A stretch of 64,000 bases of DNA, from the NCBI GenBank assembly GCA_964627535.1, contig CAZVJW010000001.1, positions 1-64,000 of the forward strand, read 5' to 3'. Each line of letters starts with the position of its first letter. Position 1 is the first letter of the stretch. This stretch comes from UBA1447 sp964627535 (GTDB taxonomy: Bacteria > Bacillota > Clostridia > Oscillospirales > Acutalibacteraceae). The notes below the pieces were generated by a model, which had not been told where the DNA came from, ran no database searches, and was given only the letters and a program-made list of their open reading frames with translations. Made by a program: the position numbers and the translations under genes. This document shows positions 33,101 to 42,010 of the stretch, in pieces.

Positions 33101-35341
33101 TTAAATTTTTCTGCAAAGCCATGCCTGGCCAAGGCATATACCGCCGTCATTCGAAGGAACCGCGGAATTAATATAAACATGAAAGCCTGCGTTTCCAAGC
33201 AGTTCCGAGCAGTCCTCGGTGAGTAACAAATTTGCAAACACACCGCCGCTGAGCGCAATTGAATTCTCTCCGCTTTCGTCACGGATATGTTTACAAGCGG
33301 AAAGCACCATTTCGGCAATCGCTTTGTGGAAACCCAAAGCCAAAGCGCCCGTATCCGTTCCGTTCCTGTAAGCCGTATAAATCTCTTTTATTAAACTTAC
33401 CTGATCAATCAGCGTTTCCCGATCATCAAAATTAATTTTGAAATGAAGCGGATATGGTTTAAAACCGTTCTTAGCATAATCTGCAGCAGCGTTTTCTAAC
33501 GCTATTGCACATTCTCCTTCAAAAGAATTTAAGGATTTTATATTGAGAACTGCGCTTACCGCGTCAAAAAGCCTTCCCATACTGGAGCTTTGTATGGTGT
33601 TTACATTGTTTGTTAATGCAGAGCACACAACGGAATAATCGCTGTTTTCAATTTTTTCACCCGCGGTATTCAGGTAGCAATATGAAACAAACTCCGCGTT
33701 TTTCGCAATGTTGTCTCCCCCGCAAAGTTTTATATATTTCAGGTGCGCCTGCCGTTCGAATTCAGTATCTTTGCATAATAGTATTTCTCCGCCCCATACA
33801 GCACCGTCTAAACCGTAACCGGTGCCGTCAAAAACAACGCCGATGCAAGAAGAAAGATTGTTTTCCGCCATCACAGAAGCTGCATGTGCATGGTGATGCT
33901 GAATTTCGATTTTTTTAATGTTTTTTATCATAGCGTAATCTTCCGCGATTCCGGAGGTGATGTACCGGGGATGTAAATCGCAGGCGATGATATCCGGTTT
34001 CATTCCGAATATTTCCGTCATTCGTGTTATATTTTCTTTATATGCCAATGCTACAAGATAGTTTTCCATATCACCGAAATATTGGCTTATATACGCCCTA
34101 TCATTATTATAAAAGCAAAAACTGCTTTTCAAATCTCCGCCCGTGGCCAGAATAGTCTGCTTCGAACTATCTTTCAGCATAACCGGCAGCGGCGCATATC
34201 CTCTGCTTCGGCGGATCAGCTGCGTTTTCCCCGAAATTATTCTCGCAACTGAATCGTCCATCGGGGTTACAATTCCGCGAATGTTATATAAAACGCCTCC
34301 GAGATAAGGCGAACGAAGTTTCAGCATATCATCATCACTTGTAATGATGGGCTCCGAAGTTAGGTTGCCGCTGGTCATTACCAGCGGACCGCACGCATCG
34401 GTTAACAGCAGATGCAAAGGTGTATATGCCAAAAACGCGCCGATGAAGCGGCTCTCACCGCTTACCTCTGGACAAAATTTATCCTTCTTTTTATTGAGTA
34501 AAACAATCGGCCGGGCTGAGGAAATGAGCAGATTTTCTTCCGGCTCGCTTACTTCGCAGTACTTCTTTAATACACCGAGTCTTGGGAACATAACCGCGAA
34601 AGGTTTTCTATCTCTGTGTTTAAGCAGCCGTAGGTTTTTAACCGCAACGGTATCGGTCGGTAAACAGGCAAACTGGTAACCGCCTATCCCCTTGACAGCC
34701 AACACTTTACCTTGTTTCAGCAGTTCTATGCCTTTTTCGAGCGCTTCATCCTTTTGAAAAACCTCTCCGGATGTACACAAAATCAGCTGAGGGCCGCAAT
34801 CTTGGCAGGAAATAGTTTGCGCGTGACGGCGGCGGCTGTCATCTTCATCTATATATTCATGCCCGCATTGCGGACATACAGAAAAGTCGTTCATCGTGGT
34901 ATTTTCACGGTCATACGGTAAAGAGTTGATGATGGTATATCTCGGCCCGCAAGCGACGCAACTGATAAACGGGTAGCGGTAACGCCGGTTTTGAGGATCA
35001 TTCAGCTCTTTTTCGCACCCTTTGCAAATCGGCAAATCAGTTGGGATAAGTGGAATTTCATATACGCTGTAATCGCTCGGGACTATTTCAAATTTTTCAT
35101 AACTCTGCTCCGGCAGGAATTCGGTTATAATTCGTGTCACATCCGACCCACGCGGTAGTTTTTTTGTGAGGCCACAGATAAATTTATTCATTGCCTCATT
35201 TTTACCAAAAGCAACAATTCGAACAATTCCTCCGCTGTTCATCACAGTGCCTTTAATATTTAGTTTGTTTGCGAGCCTGACAACAAAGGGGCGGTAACCC
35301 ACCCCCTGCACAACGCCCAGCACTGAAATCAAAGAGGTCAT
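33101..35341 (-). CDS. hypF: Carbamoyltransferase HypF
   Basis: This 746-residue protein is HypF, making thiocarboxamide on HypE from carbamoyl phosphate. The domains are in order: an acylphosphatase-like domain (GVVQGVGYRPFVVRLAN near residue 10), two Zn-finger pairs (CKGCEKE ... CVACGPR and CPQCGHE ... CQDCGPQ), a YrdC-like domain, and a Kae1-like domain with the HHHAHAASVMAENNL metal motif. The length is normal. It sits between hycI and hypC, with 73 bases separating it from hycI and a gap of about 70 to hypC. Confidence 0.95.
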   Translation of the reverse strand: MTSLISVLGVVQGVGYRPFVVRLANKLNIKGTVMNSGGIVRIVAFGKNEAMNKFICGLTKKLPRGSDVTRIITEFLPEQSYEKFEIVPSDYSVYEIPLIPTDLPICKGCEKELNDPQNRRYRYPFISCVACGPRYTIINSLPYDRENTTMNDFSVCPQCGHEYIDEDDSRRRHAQTISCQDCGPQLILCTSGEVFQKDEALEKGIELLKQGKVLAVKGIGGYQFACLPTDTVAVKNLRLLKHRDRKPFAVMFPRLGVLKKYCEVSEPEENLLISSARPIVLLNKKKDKFCPEVSGESRFIGAFLAYTPLHLLLTDACGPLVMTSGNLTSEPIITSDDDMLKLRSPYLGGVLYNIRGIVTPMDDSVARIISGKTQLIRRSRGYAPLPVMLKDSSKQTILATGGDLKSSFCFYNNDRAYISQYFGDMENYLVALAYKENITRMTEIFGMKPDIIACDLHPRYITSGIAEDYAMIKNIKKIEIQHHHAHAASVMAENNLSSCIGVVFDGTGYGLDGAVWGGEILLCKDTEFERQAHLKYIKLCGGDNIAKNAEFVSYCYLNTAGEKIENSDYSVVCSALTNNVNTIQSSSMGRLFDAVSAVLNIKSLNSFEGECAIALENAAADYAKNGFKPYPLHFKINFDDRETLIDQVSLIKEIYTAYRNGTDTGALALGFHKAIAEMVLSACKHIRDESGENSIALSGGVFANLLLTEDCSELLGNAGFHVYINSAVPSNDGGICLGQAWLCRKI

Positions 35342-35414
35342 ATGTTTAAAACGCCCTCTGCATTATATTTTTAAAAAGTATTCATTCAATCCTGTGATAT
35401 GTTGAGCAGCATTT

Positions 35415-35918
35415 TCAGGATAATAGTTCATCAATGACCTTCTTCATGGTTTCACAAACTTCGTCAACAGCATCCTGTATTTCCGGTGTCATGGCGGTAT
35501 CAAAAGCGATGTTTTTATATTGAATACCAAGTAATGCAACAGCAGTTCCCGTTTCACTTATAAGATAATCAATCATGATTTTAAGCGGCAGCATGTGGGA
35601 ACAAAATGTGGGGCCGCCAACATTCTCCGGATTTATATCAACTATATCACCGGGCTTTTGCCCCAAATCCGCGGCGTCAATAATCAAAAGATGTGAGGGG
35701 CAAAATTTTCTGATGTTGCCGCTGTAATTTTCCGGCGCCGTTTCTCCCAAATAGAACCTTACATTGGGGTGATTTTCTTCATTGCAATCTTCCATTAAAT
35801 TTTCAACAACCACAACACCCGCCGCATCGTCCGCTCTTAAAACGGATCCTGCTCCAAGAACCGCAAGCCTTTTCACACCCTGCAGAAAGTCTAAAAGAAA
35901 TTCATAAAGATCTTTCAA
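35415..35918 (-). CDS. hycI: HycI-type hydrogenase maturation protease (M52)
   Basis: This 167-residue protein belongs to the M52 family of nickel-dependent endopeptidases that cut the C-terminal tail of a NiFe large subunit. It begins with the GSVLRADDAAGVVVVENL block near residue 20, whose acid residue binds nickel, and has DAADLGQKPGD and a later HMLPLK histidine. The size fits the HycI group. It follows the last complex gene with no gap, and the large subunit encoded upstream has a DPCFSCTDR end with a 45-residue tail, a good substrate. Confidence 0.9.
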   Translation of the reverse strand: MKDLYEFLLDFLQGVKRLAVLGAGSVLRADDAAGVVVVENLMEDCNEENHPNVRFYLGETAPENYSGNIRKFCPSHLLIIDAADLGQKPGDIVDINPENVGGPTFCSHMLPLKIMIDYLISETGTAVALLGIQYKNIAFDTAMTPEIQDAVDEVCETMKKVIDELLS

Positions 35919-36266
35919 TTATATTTCCACCTTCAGCGATTCTCTATCCAAACTTGCTAATTCAAAATTCGTCGTGTTTTCCAATGCATCCTTTGGGCAC
36001 GAGTCAACACACTGCCCGCAAAATATGCATTGATCCATATGGACAACGGCTTTGAATTGCTTGTCGGCTACCTTTTCAATTTCAATTGCGTCGGAAGGGC
36101 AAACACGCTCACATATTTTACAGCCAATGCATTTTTCTTTATCAAATTTCAGTGCGCCTCTGAAATCTTTATCTACAACGGCATCCACAAACGGATAATT
36201 GATAGTGTTGGGTTTTTTAACGAGCATACTTAGAAGGTAAGGAACAATTCTGCCGGCGGATTTCAT
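35919..36266 (-). CDS. 2x[4Fe-4S] ferredoxin subunit of the hydrogenase (NuoI/EchF-like)
   Basis: This 115-residue subunit is the NuoI-like electron-transfer protein. The two cluster motifs are CIGCKICERVCP (near 45) and CIFCGQCVDSCP (near 83), giving two [4Fe-4S] clusters. It carries electrons from soluble ferredoxin to the small subunit and has no N-terminal helix extension. The start overlaps the upstream NuoH-like gene by four bases. In Mbh and Ech the equivalent is MbhN or EchF. There is no NuoE, F or G nearby, so ferredoxin is the probable donor. Confidence 0.9.
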   Translation of the reverse strand: MKSAGRIVPYLLSMLVKKPNTINYPFVDAVVDKDFRGALKFDKEKCIGCKICERVCPSDAIEIEKVADKQFKAVVHMDQCIFCGQCVDSCPKDALENTTNFELASLDRESLKVEI

Positions 36267-37204
36267 GCTTTCAAAACTCCTTTAACTATCAAATCTATCA
36301 ATACCTGCAGAAGGGAGATCGGTGCGAGCACTTTCCAGCAAAAATTGACCATCTGATCAATCCTGAGCCTTGCCAGTGCGGTTCGCATCAAAGTAAGCAA
36401 AAATACTATAATAAGGACTTTAACTAAAAAGAGCAAAAAACCAAGAATTGGATTGGCAGGAATAAAGACGGGTAAGAAAACGGATGCTATCAACGCAGCC
36501 ATCACTACAAGTTCAAAATCGATTGCCATCCTGAAAATTGCTAAAAATCTGCCGCTGTATTCGGTAAAGGTACCGCCGACTATTTCGGTTTCAGCGTCCG
36601 GTATATCGAAAGGTACTCTTTCCAGTTTTCCCTGCGTGGCAAAAAGCGCTACAATCAGCCCCGGTATATTGAATACCGCCATCAGCGGGTTTGCATGATA
36701 AAATTCTGTAATTCCGCTGATTGACCATGTCCCCGCAAGCAATGCAGGGCCGAGGATGGACATATAAAGCGGTACTTCATAGGCAAAGAACTGCGTCATC
36801 ACCCTTATTGCGCCGAGTTCCGCATACAACGAAGAGGAAAACCAACCCGCAAGAAAGAATGTCAGCGTAGGGATTGTTAAAAAATACAATACAACGATGA
36901 GGTCACCGGAAAAAGGATAAAGGGATTCTTTACCCCAAACCGGGATATACATAAAAGCAGCCGCGGTTGCAGCAAGTGCAAAAGCAGGAACAATCTTGAA
37001 AATACGCGAATCCGCTTCAGTAGGCACAACAGTTTCTTTTGAAAGCAACTTTATAAAGTCCGCAAGCGGTTGAAACCATGGCGGTCCAACACGATTTTGC
37101 AGCCTTGCATAGAGTCTCCTGTCAATCAGCTCAACAACCATTGAAAATATGCTGAGAAAAAGGAACCCCGGGAATATCAGAATATAAAACAAGGTAAGAA
37201 CCAT
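36263..37204 (-). CDS. NuoH/EchB-like membrane subunit of the hydrogenase
   Basis: This 313-residue membrane protein is a homologue of NuoH (Nqo8, MbhM, EchB), the subunit that links the hydrogenase arm to the antiporter arm. The first block RLYARLQNRVGPPWFQPLADFIKL and the E-channel loop LERVPFDIPDAETEIVGGTFTEYSGRFLAIF are both intact. It has about eight transmembrane segments. It carries the acidic residues needed for proton or sodium transfer. It starts 5 bases after the large-subunit gene and overlaps the ferredoxin subunit gene. Confidence 0.93.
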   Translation of the reverse strand: MVLTLFYILIFPGFLFLSIFSMVVELIDRRLYARLQNRVGPPWFQPLADFIKLLSKETVVPTEADSRIFKIVPAFALAATAAAFMYIPVWGKESLYPFSGDLIVVLYFLTIPTLTFFLAGWFSSSLYAELGAIRVMTQFFAYEVPLYMSILGPALLAGTWSISGITEFYHANPLMAVFNIPGLIVALFATQGKLERVPFDIPDAETEIVGGTFTEYSGRFLAIFRMAIDFELVVMAALIASVFLPVFIPANPILGFLLFLVKVLIIVFLLTLMRTALARLRIDQMVNFCWKVLAPISLLQVLIDLIVKGVLKA

Positions 37205-37209
37205 GCCTG

Positions 37210-38427
37210 TTAATCTTCCTTCCTGAAAGCATTAATGTTCTTAAAATCAATGCCCTGCTTACCGTACCATTCCATACTGTATTTTCGAAGACCTTCCCAA
37301 TCGAACATACTTTCTTCTCCGTTTGAAGCATTTTTAACTTTTATTGTTCTGTCGGTACAGGAAAAACACGGGTCTATAGCCGCAATGATTATCGGAACAT
37401 CGGCCAGATAACCGCCCTCAATCATATGAGTGATAGCCGCAAGATTAGCAAGAGTAGGAGCACGAACCTTAACACGGTCCGGCTTGTCCGTACCGTCTGA
37501 CCGCGTATAATGGATATCTTCCCCTCTCGGTGCTTCATACCGCGAAAAAGCCTCACCCGCTGGGATTTTGCTTGGCGCTTTAACTGTAATCGGCCCATCC
37601 GGTATTTGTTTAATTACCTGCCGGCATATTTTATAACTTTCGATAAGCTCTGTTACTCTGACAATTGCCCTACCATAAACATCGGCATGCTCATCGGTGC
37701 AAACATTGAAATCCAACTCTGCATAGATACCATACGGGTCATCTTTTCGAATATCCTTCGCTACACCCGCTGCTCTTAAAACTGGTCCTGTGGCACCGAA
37801 TCTCAATCCGTCTTCTTTCAAAAGCATGCCTACGCCCGAAAGTCTGCCGATGATTGTTCTTTCCTCTGTAACGAGTTTTGCATAGTATTTCGTTCGCTCT
37901 TCAAGTTCATCCAAGCATTTAAGAACATCCTTCGCCTGGTCCTGCGTAATGTCCCTGCGCACTCCGCCAATAGTGTTCATTCCGTAATTGATACGGTTAC
38001 CCGTTAGCATTTCAAGAATATCGAGCACTATCTCGCGGTCTTTCCACGCATACATAAAGAGGGTCATAAATCCGATTTCATGCCCTGCAACACCGAGCCA
38101 CAGCAAATGGCTATGAACTCTTTCGAGCTCCCCTATCAATGCGCGAAGATACAGTGCCCTTTTGGGGACTTCAAGACCTGCAAGCGTTTCAACTGTTTGA
38201 ACATAGCAGGTAGAATGCGAATGCGAACAGATGCCGCATATACGCTCCAAAAGGTATATATTTTGAATATATGTCCTGCTTTCGCAAGCCTTTTCCATGC
38301 CTCTGTGGTTATAACCGAGAGCTACCGTTGCTGCCGCAACGCGTTCACCTTGAAGAAGCAAGCTAAAACTCTCAGGCTCTTCAAGCGCAGGATGCTGCGG
38401 GCCTAAAGGAATAATCATTTTCCCCAT
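37210..38427 (-). CDS. [NiFe] hydrogenase large subunit, complex I (NuoD)-like
   Basis: This 405-residue protein is the catalytic subunit. The L1 motif ERICGICSH gives C64 and C67, and the L2 motif DPCFSCTDR gives C354 and C357, so all four NiFe-ligand cysteines are intact; complex I NuoD lacks them. The tail after R360 is 45 residues and fits removal by the HycI-type protease encoded four genes later. The opening PLGPQHPALEEPESF block is typical for group 4 hydrogenases and NuoD. The ATG at 38427 is chosen because AAGGAG lies 9 bases upstream, and the ORF extends upstream into the previous gene. It would produce H2 or use it, reversibly. Confidence 0.94.
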   Translation of the reverse strand: MGKMIIPLGPQHPALEEPESFSLLLQGERVAAATVALGYNHRGMEKACESRTYIQNIYLLERICGICSHSHSTCYVQTVETLAGLEVPKRALYLRALIGELERVHSHLLWLGVAGHEIGFMTLFMYAWKDREIVLDILEMLTGNRINYGMNTIGGVRRDITQDQAKDVLKCLDELEERTKYYAKLVTEERTIIGRLSGVGMLLKEDGLRFGATGPVLRAAGVAKDIRKDDPYGIYAELDFNVCTDEHADVYGRAIVRVTELIESYKICRQVIKQIPDGPITVKAPSKIPAGEAFSRYEAPRGEDIHYTRSDGTDKPDRVKVRAPTLANLAAITHMIEGGYLADVPIIIAAIDPCFSCTDRTIKVKNASNGEESMFDWEGLRKYSMEWYGKQGIDFKNINAFRKED

Positions 38428-38428
38428 T

Positions 38429-38905
38429 TTAGCACTCTCCTTCCGGCTTGTTTTGCAATTTGTCCGGTGACCAATCCTTGCGAAGCGGATATTCACCCTT
38501 CGGCCAGCTGTCCGGCAAAGGATATTGTCTACCCTTCGGCAATCCTTTGACTTCAACACCTAAAAGACCTTCAAGCTCCAATTCATAAAAAGTAGCCCCA
38601 TCATAAATCGGCAGAACAGAATCTATAACAGGGTTTTCTTTCGGTGCCCGAAGTTTCAGGTTTAAAACAATGCCATCATCGTTCGAAATATGGTAGATGA
38701 ATTCGAAATAGTCGACTGCATCTAGACCTGTTATGGTACACAAATGGTCAAATTTCAACTCTTGATATGCATATTTTATTACATTCATAAAAATATCGGA
38801 TGGCACATCAAGAAATATTCTCCGTTGAACCGGAATCACACCGGTACCTGCAAGGCCGGGAAATGTTCCTTTTATTTTGTCTAAAACCTTTTTTTCTTTT
38901 TCCAA
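38429..38905 (-). CDS. NuoC-like subunit of the hydrogenase
   Basis: This 158-residue protein is a 30-kDa-type subunit (NuoC, MbhK, EchD-like). The YHISNDDGIVLNLKLRAPKENPVIDSV and the later LLGVEVKGLPKGRQYPLPDSWPKGEYPLRKDW block match the family's conserved C-terminal part. It is separate from the large-subunit gene, unlike the fused NuoCD of some bacteria. It starts 16 bases after the small-subunit gene and ends one base before the large-subunit start. Confidence 0.88.
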   Translation of the reverse strand: MEKEKKVLDKIKGTFPGLAGTGVIPVQRRIFLDVPSDIFMNVIKYAYQELKFDHLCTITGLDAVDYFEFIYHISNDDGIVLNLKLRAPKENPVIDSVLPIYDGATFYELELEGLLGVEVKGLPKGRQYPLPDSWPKGEYPLRKDWSPDKLQNKPEGEC

Positions 38906-38921
38906 AACAGTTCCCTCCGCA

Positions 38922-39350
38922 TCATTTTTTTATACTTGCAAGCAGTTTTACAACGCCGTCAATAATTGCCTCCGGTTTCACAGGACATCCGGGAATATAC
39001 GCATCGACGGGAATTGCCGAGTCAACGCCGCCCAAAACACAGTAGCAGCCGGAGAACACACCGGTCGAACAGGAGCAAGTTCCGACAGCCACAACAAACT
39101 TCGGTTCTGTCATCTGCTCATATATTGTTATCAGACGATCTTTCTGCTGCAAGGTAACAGGACCGGAACAAATCAGCACATCCGCATGCCTCGGGGAACC
39201 TTTTAACTGAATCCCGAAGCGCTCAAGATCATATCTCGGGGTTAGGGCGGCAAGCACTTCAATATCGCATGCGTTGCAAGCGCCTGAATTGAAGTGTATT
39301 ATCCACGGAGACTTAATTCTTGACCAGTTAATGATTTTATCCGTAATCAT
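38922..39350 (-). CDS. [NiFe] hydrogenase small subunit (NuoB-like)
   Basis: This 142-residue protein is the NuoB/EchC-like small subunit. The proximal [4Fe-4S] ligands are C25 and C28 (GACNACDIE), C92 (VGTCSCS) and C122 (PGCPV). It lacks a membrane anchor. The start at 39350 has AGGAG 8 bases upstream; an earlier in-frame ATG at 39395 lies in the NuoA-like gene. It precedes the NuoC-like gene by 16 bases and follows the NuoA-like gene by 4 bases. Confidence 0.92.
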   Translation of the reverse strand: MITDKIINWSRIKSPWIIHFNSGACNACDIEVLAALTPRYDLERFGIQLKGSPRHADVLICSGPVTLQQKDRLITIYEQMTEPKFVVAVGTCSCSTGVFSGCYCVLGGVDSAIPVDAYIPGCPVKPEAIIDGVVKLLASIKK

Positions 39351-39354
39351 ATTT

Positions 39355-39675
39355 CTATCTCCTAAAAAGCATAAACAGAGAAGCGACAGTGACAATCAGG
39401 TATAATCCGGACATCACTGAAATTCCTGACGGATCGGTAGCAACCATTAATACAACAACATGCATTAACGTAAAGAAAAAAGCAAACTTGAAAAACTGCG
39501 AATATTCGGGCTGCCCCTGGTTTTCCGGCATATCTTCTCCGCAAGCATACGACTTCGTTTTTCCGGGAGAATCAACGCCTTTGGCAGCAACGAGTTTACC
39601 GGTAAATGAAATACTCAAAGACAAGACCAAAAATATTAAAAAAGCTATTGGCGGCGCAAGCAAGAAAGTGCTCAT
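39355..39675 (-). CDS. NuoA-like membrane subunit
   Basis: This 106-residue protein has three hydrophobic segments and the NuoA layout, with the KSYACGEDMPENQ loop between the first two helices. In complex I the second helix carries an FDVE motif; here it reads FFFTLMHVVVLMVA, with both acidic residues replaced. The three-helix form is like NuoA rather than the shorter equivalents of several hydrogenases. It lies between the NuoK-like and NuoB-like genes, as in a complete complex I operon. The name is by homology of layout and is somewhat less certain than its neighbours. Confidence 0.78.
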   Translation of the reverse strand: MSTFLLAPPIAFLIFLVLSLSISFTGKLVAAKGVDSPGKTKSYACGEDMPENQGQPEYSQFFKFAFFFTLMHVVVLMVATDPSGISVMSGLYLIVTVASLFMLFRR

Positions 39676-39714
39676 ATTTATCCTCCGTTTTTACAGCTCT
39701 GTCCAACCGCAATC

Positions 39715-40014
39715 TCAGCGATTTATTTTGCGGGTATCAAGCGTTCCGTTTGCCCGGGATAATCCAAGAACCAACCCTGTGGCGACGGCCAAAAGCACGA
39801 CTTCAATGATTATCACCGTTATCACATAAGCTTCAGCCAAGTCCATTTTCCCGGAAATATAACCTGCAACGATAAGGAGCAGCGTAACACCTTTTGTAAG
39901 TATTTCAATTGAAATCAAAATACGCATCAAATTGTGTGTAACAAGCAGGCTATAAATTCCTATTGCAAAAATCAGCACAACGGCAACAATGAAAATTACA
40001 AAAAGTATGCTCAT
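39715..40014 (-). CDS. NuoK/MnhC-like membrane subunit
   Basis: This 99-residue protein has three hydrophobic segments and matches NuoK/MrpC/MbhG. The segment SLLVTHNLMRILISIEILTKGVTLLLI contains the family glutamate of the second helix, and the third helix AEAYVITVIIIEVVLLAVATGLVL holds the second glutamate. These acidic residues are used in proton or sodium transfer. It overlaps the NuoJ-like gene by four bases, as in complex I operons. Confidence 0.9.
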   Translation of the reverse strand: MSILFVIFIVAVVLIFAIGIYSLLVTHNLMRILISIEILTKGVTLLLIVAGYISGKMDLAEAYVITVIIIEVVLLAVATGLVLGLSRANGTLDTRKINR

Positions 40015-40517
40015 TCCTCAACAATCTCCTTAAAAAATATAATAACACCAAAAACACCGGCAAGAATAATTATTATCTGCCCCAGCAAATCTATCTGCCT
40101 GTTGTTCCAAAGAAGTTCTTTTACATTTTCTGCTGCCGAAGGAACAAAATAAGACCAAGAAAAATCAATAATATGCGGCCACATAAAAAATAAAACAGCA
40201 GCGGCAACTACAATGAGAATAAGGGGAAGAAATAGAAATCTCTTTTTTCTTTCTTTTTTCAGTTCTTCCATTTCCTCTTTTGACTTAATATGAGACATGC
40301 TGATTGTACTCATAAAAATTACAGGAATGAGGCCTGCGCATACCGACAGCTCGAAGACTGCCGCTAACGGAGCCCTCATAACAAACATTACAATTGAGAG
40401 GATGGCACTGGTAGCCGCCATTGCAACACCGGCTTTTATAAGGTTACCCAAAACAATGCACGCCACCGCACAAACTACCATTCCCGCAAGCAGGATAATT
40501 ATCACTGTAAGATTCAA
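40011..40517 (-). CDS. NuoJ/MbhD-E-like membrane subunit
   Basis: This 168-residue protein has about five hydrophobic segments. The first half resembles NuoJ and the DUF4040/MbhD family, with the block AVACIVLGNLIKAGVAMAATSAI and APLAAVFELSVCAGLIPVIFMSTI carrying a conserved glutamate. A charged loop (KSKEEMEELKKERKKR) and two more helices follow. It is adjacent to and overlapping the NuoK-like gene, as expected for J-K pairs. It could equally be called an MbhD/E-like subunit. Confidence 0.75.
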   Translation of the reverse strand: MNLTVIIILLAGMVVCAVACIVLGNLIKAGVAMAATSAILSIVMFVMRAPLAAVFELSVCAGLIPVIFMSTISMSHIKSKEEMEELKKERKKRFLFLPLILIVVAAAVLFFMWPHIIDFSWSYFVPSAAENVKELLWNNRQIDLLGQIIIILAGVFGVIIFFKEIVEE

Positions 40518-40553
40518 ACAAAACTCACCTTCTGTCGTTCTAATAATATAAAA

Positions 40554-41969
40554 CTAAATTATGCCGACTCTCTGCATATATATAAGAATGAACGGGAATA
40601 AAACACCAACAGCAACATTTATTGCAGAAAGTATAACTTCAACGCTTAATATTCCGATGCTGCTTTCCTTTCCCTCTCTGATTTCCGTAACGGGACTGCT
40701 GTAGTAGACCTTTTTCTGGAGCACCAGAAAATACCAAAGTGTTATTGCACTGGCAACCAACGCGGCTATTGCTATCGAACTTGAGACCTTCCAGACCGCT
40801 ATGATAATAAGCAGTTTGCTCCAGAAGCCGGAAAATGGCGGGATTCCGGCTGTCGATAAAAATGCGATAATGGAACTTGCAGATGTTATCGGCATTTTTT
40901 CGGCGATACCGCCCATTTTATCCATATCCCTAACGCCCGTCTTCAATTCAATTGCCGTAAAATTCACAAAGAGCAGAGACTTAAAGGTCGCATGGTTGAA
41001 GAAGTGTAAAACGGCGCCGATAAATCCTAAGGGCGATCCGGTTGCGATGCCTATAATAATATAGCCTATTTGACTAATGCTGGAATACGCAAGCATTCTC
41101 TTCATGTCTTTATGACCGATTGCAGCAAGCGCGCCTAACAGGATAGATGCGATTCCCATAACAAGCAACATATTCCCAACCGCAGCATTGTTAAGGAAAA
41201 TATCTCTGAAAACCCTCATCAGCATATATACGCCGGAAACCTTTGTAATAATACCGGCAAGCAAAACAGATACCGGTGCGGGAGACGATGAATAAGCGTT
41301 TGGAACCCATGTGTGGAAAGGGACAGCGCCTGATTTTATGGCAAGCCCTACAGTTAAAAGAATAAAAGATGCAATTATCTCAACCGGATATTCACCTTTA
41401 TCTCCGATAATGTATTTTGCTACATGAGCAAAACCGGTATCTCCGGTGAACATAAATATAAAAGCTATTGATGTCAGAATTAAAAGCGAGGCAATCGCGG
41501 ATATCATATAGTATTTAAACGCGCCGGCAAGTCCGTTTTTTCCCTTCTTTATACCTATCAGTATAAAGGAAACCGCTGAAATGATTTCAACAAACACATA
41601 CATGCTGAACAGATCTCTAACCATTACAAGGCCGTTCATGCCGAGCATAATGAGAAGTATCATGTTAGCATAGTTAAAAATGCTTTCTTTTAGAGTCGAT
41701 TTTGCAACAATCAGGGAAACAAACGCCATCAATCCGATTGTAAAGAGAATCATTGCGCTTAAATTATCTATAGAAAGCATTCCTATATAATTTGAATTCA
41801 TCACAATGCCGGGTTTTATGCACAGGCCGATATCAACGGCAGCCAAGGCTGTCTGCAGTGCAGTGATTATAATTGCAATCCACAACGCAATCTTTTCATC
41901 TAACAGTTTTAATGTAAGACTCAAGACCACAGTTGCAGCGAGCGGGACTGCCAGAAATAAAAGCGGCAC
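40554..41969 (-). CDS. NuoN/MrpD-like antiporter subunit
   Basis: This 471-residue protein has about 14 hydrophobic segments and is one of three antiporter-like subunits. The ion-path residues are visible: the TM5 glutamate in FVEIISAVSFILIG, the TM7 lysine in GLAIKSGAVPFHTWVPNAYSSSPAPVSVLLAGIITK, and the later histidine loop GHKDMKRMLAYSSISQIGYIIIG. The C-terminus is short, unlike that of NuoL. It is third in transcription order after the NuoM- and NuoL-like genes. Such subunits move H+ or Na+. Confidence 0.9.
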   Translation of the reverse strand: MPLLFLAVPLAATVVLSLTLKLLDEKIALWIAIIITALQTALAAVDIGLCIKPGIVMNSNYIGMLSIDNLSAMILFTIGLMAFVSLIVAKSTLKESIFNYANMILLIMLGMNGLVMVRDLFSMYVFVEIISAVSFILIGIKKGKNGLAGAFKYYMISAIASLLILTSIAFIFMFTGDTGFAHVAKYIIGDKGEYPVEIIASFILLTVGLAIKSGAVPFHTWVPNAYSSSPAPVSVLLAGIITKVSGVYMLMRVFRDIFLNNAAVGNMLLVMGIASILLGALAAIGHKDMKRMLAYSSISQIGYIIIGIATGSPLGFIGAVLHFFNHATFKSLLFVNFTAIELKTGVRDMDKMGGIAEKMPITSASSIIAFLSTAGIPPFSGFWSKLLIIIAVWKVSSSIAIAALVASAITLWYFLVLQKKVYYSSPVTEIREGKESSIGILSVEVILSAINVAVGVLFPFILIYMQRVGII

Positions 41970-42010
41970 TGAAACTTCCTCCTAATAGTAAATTCCCATT
42001 TAAATAATTT

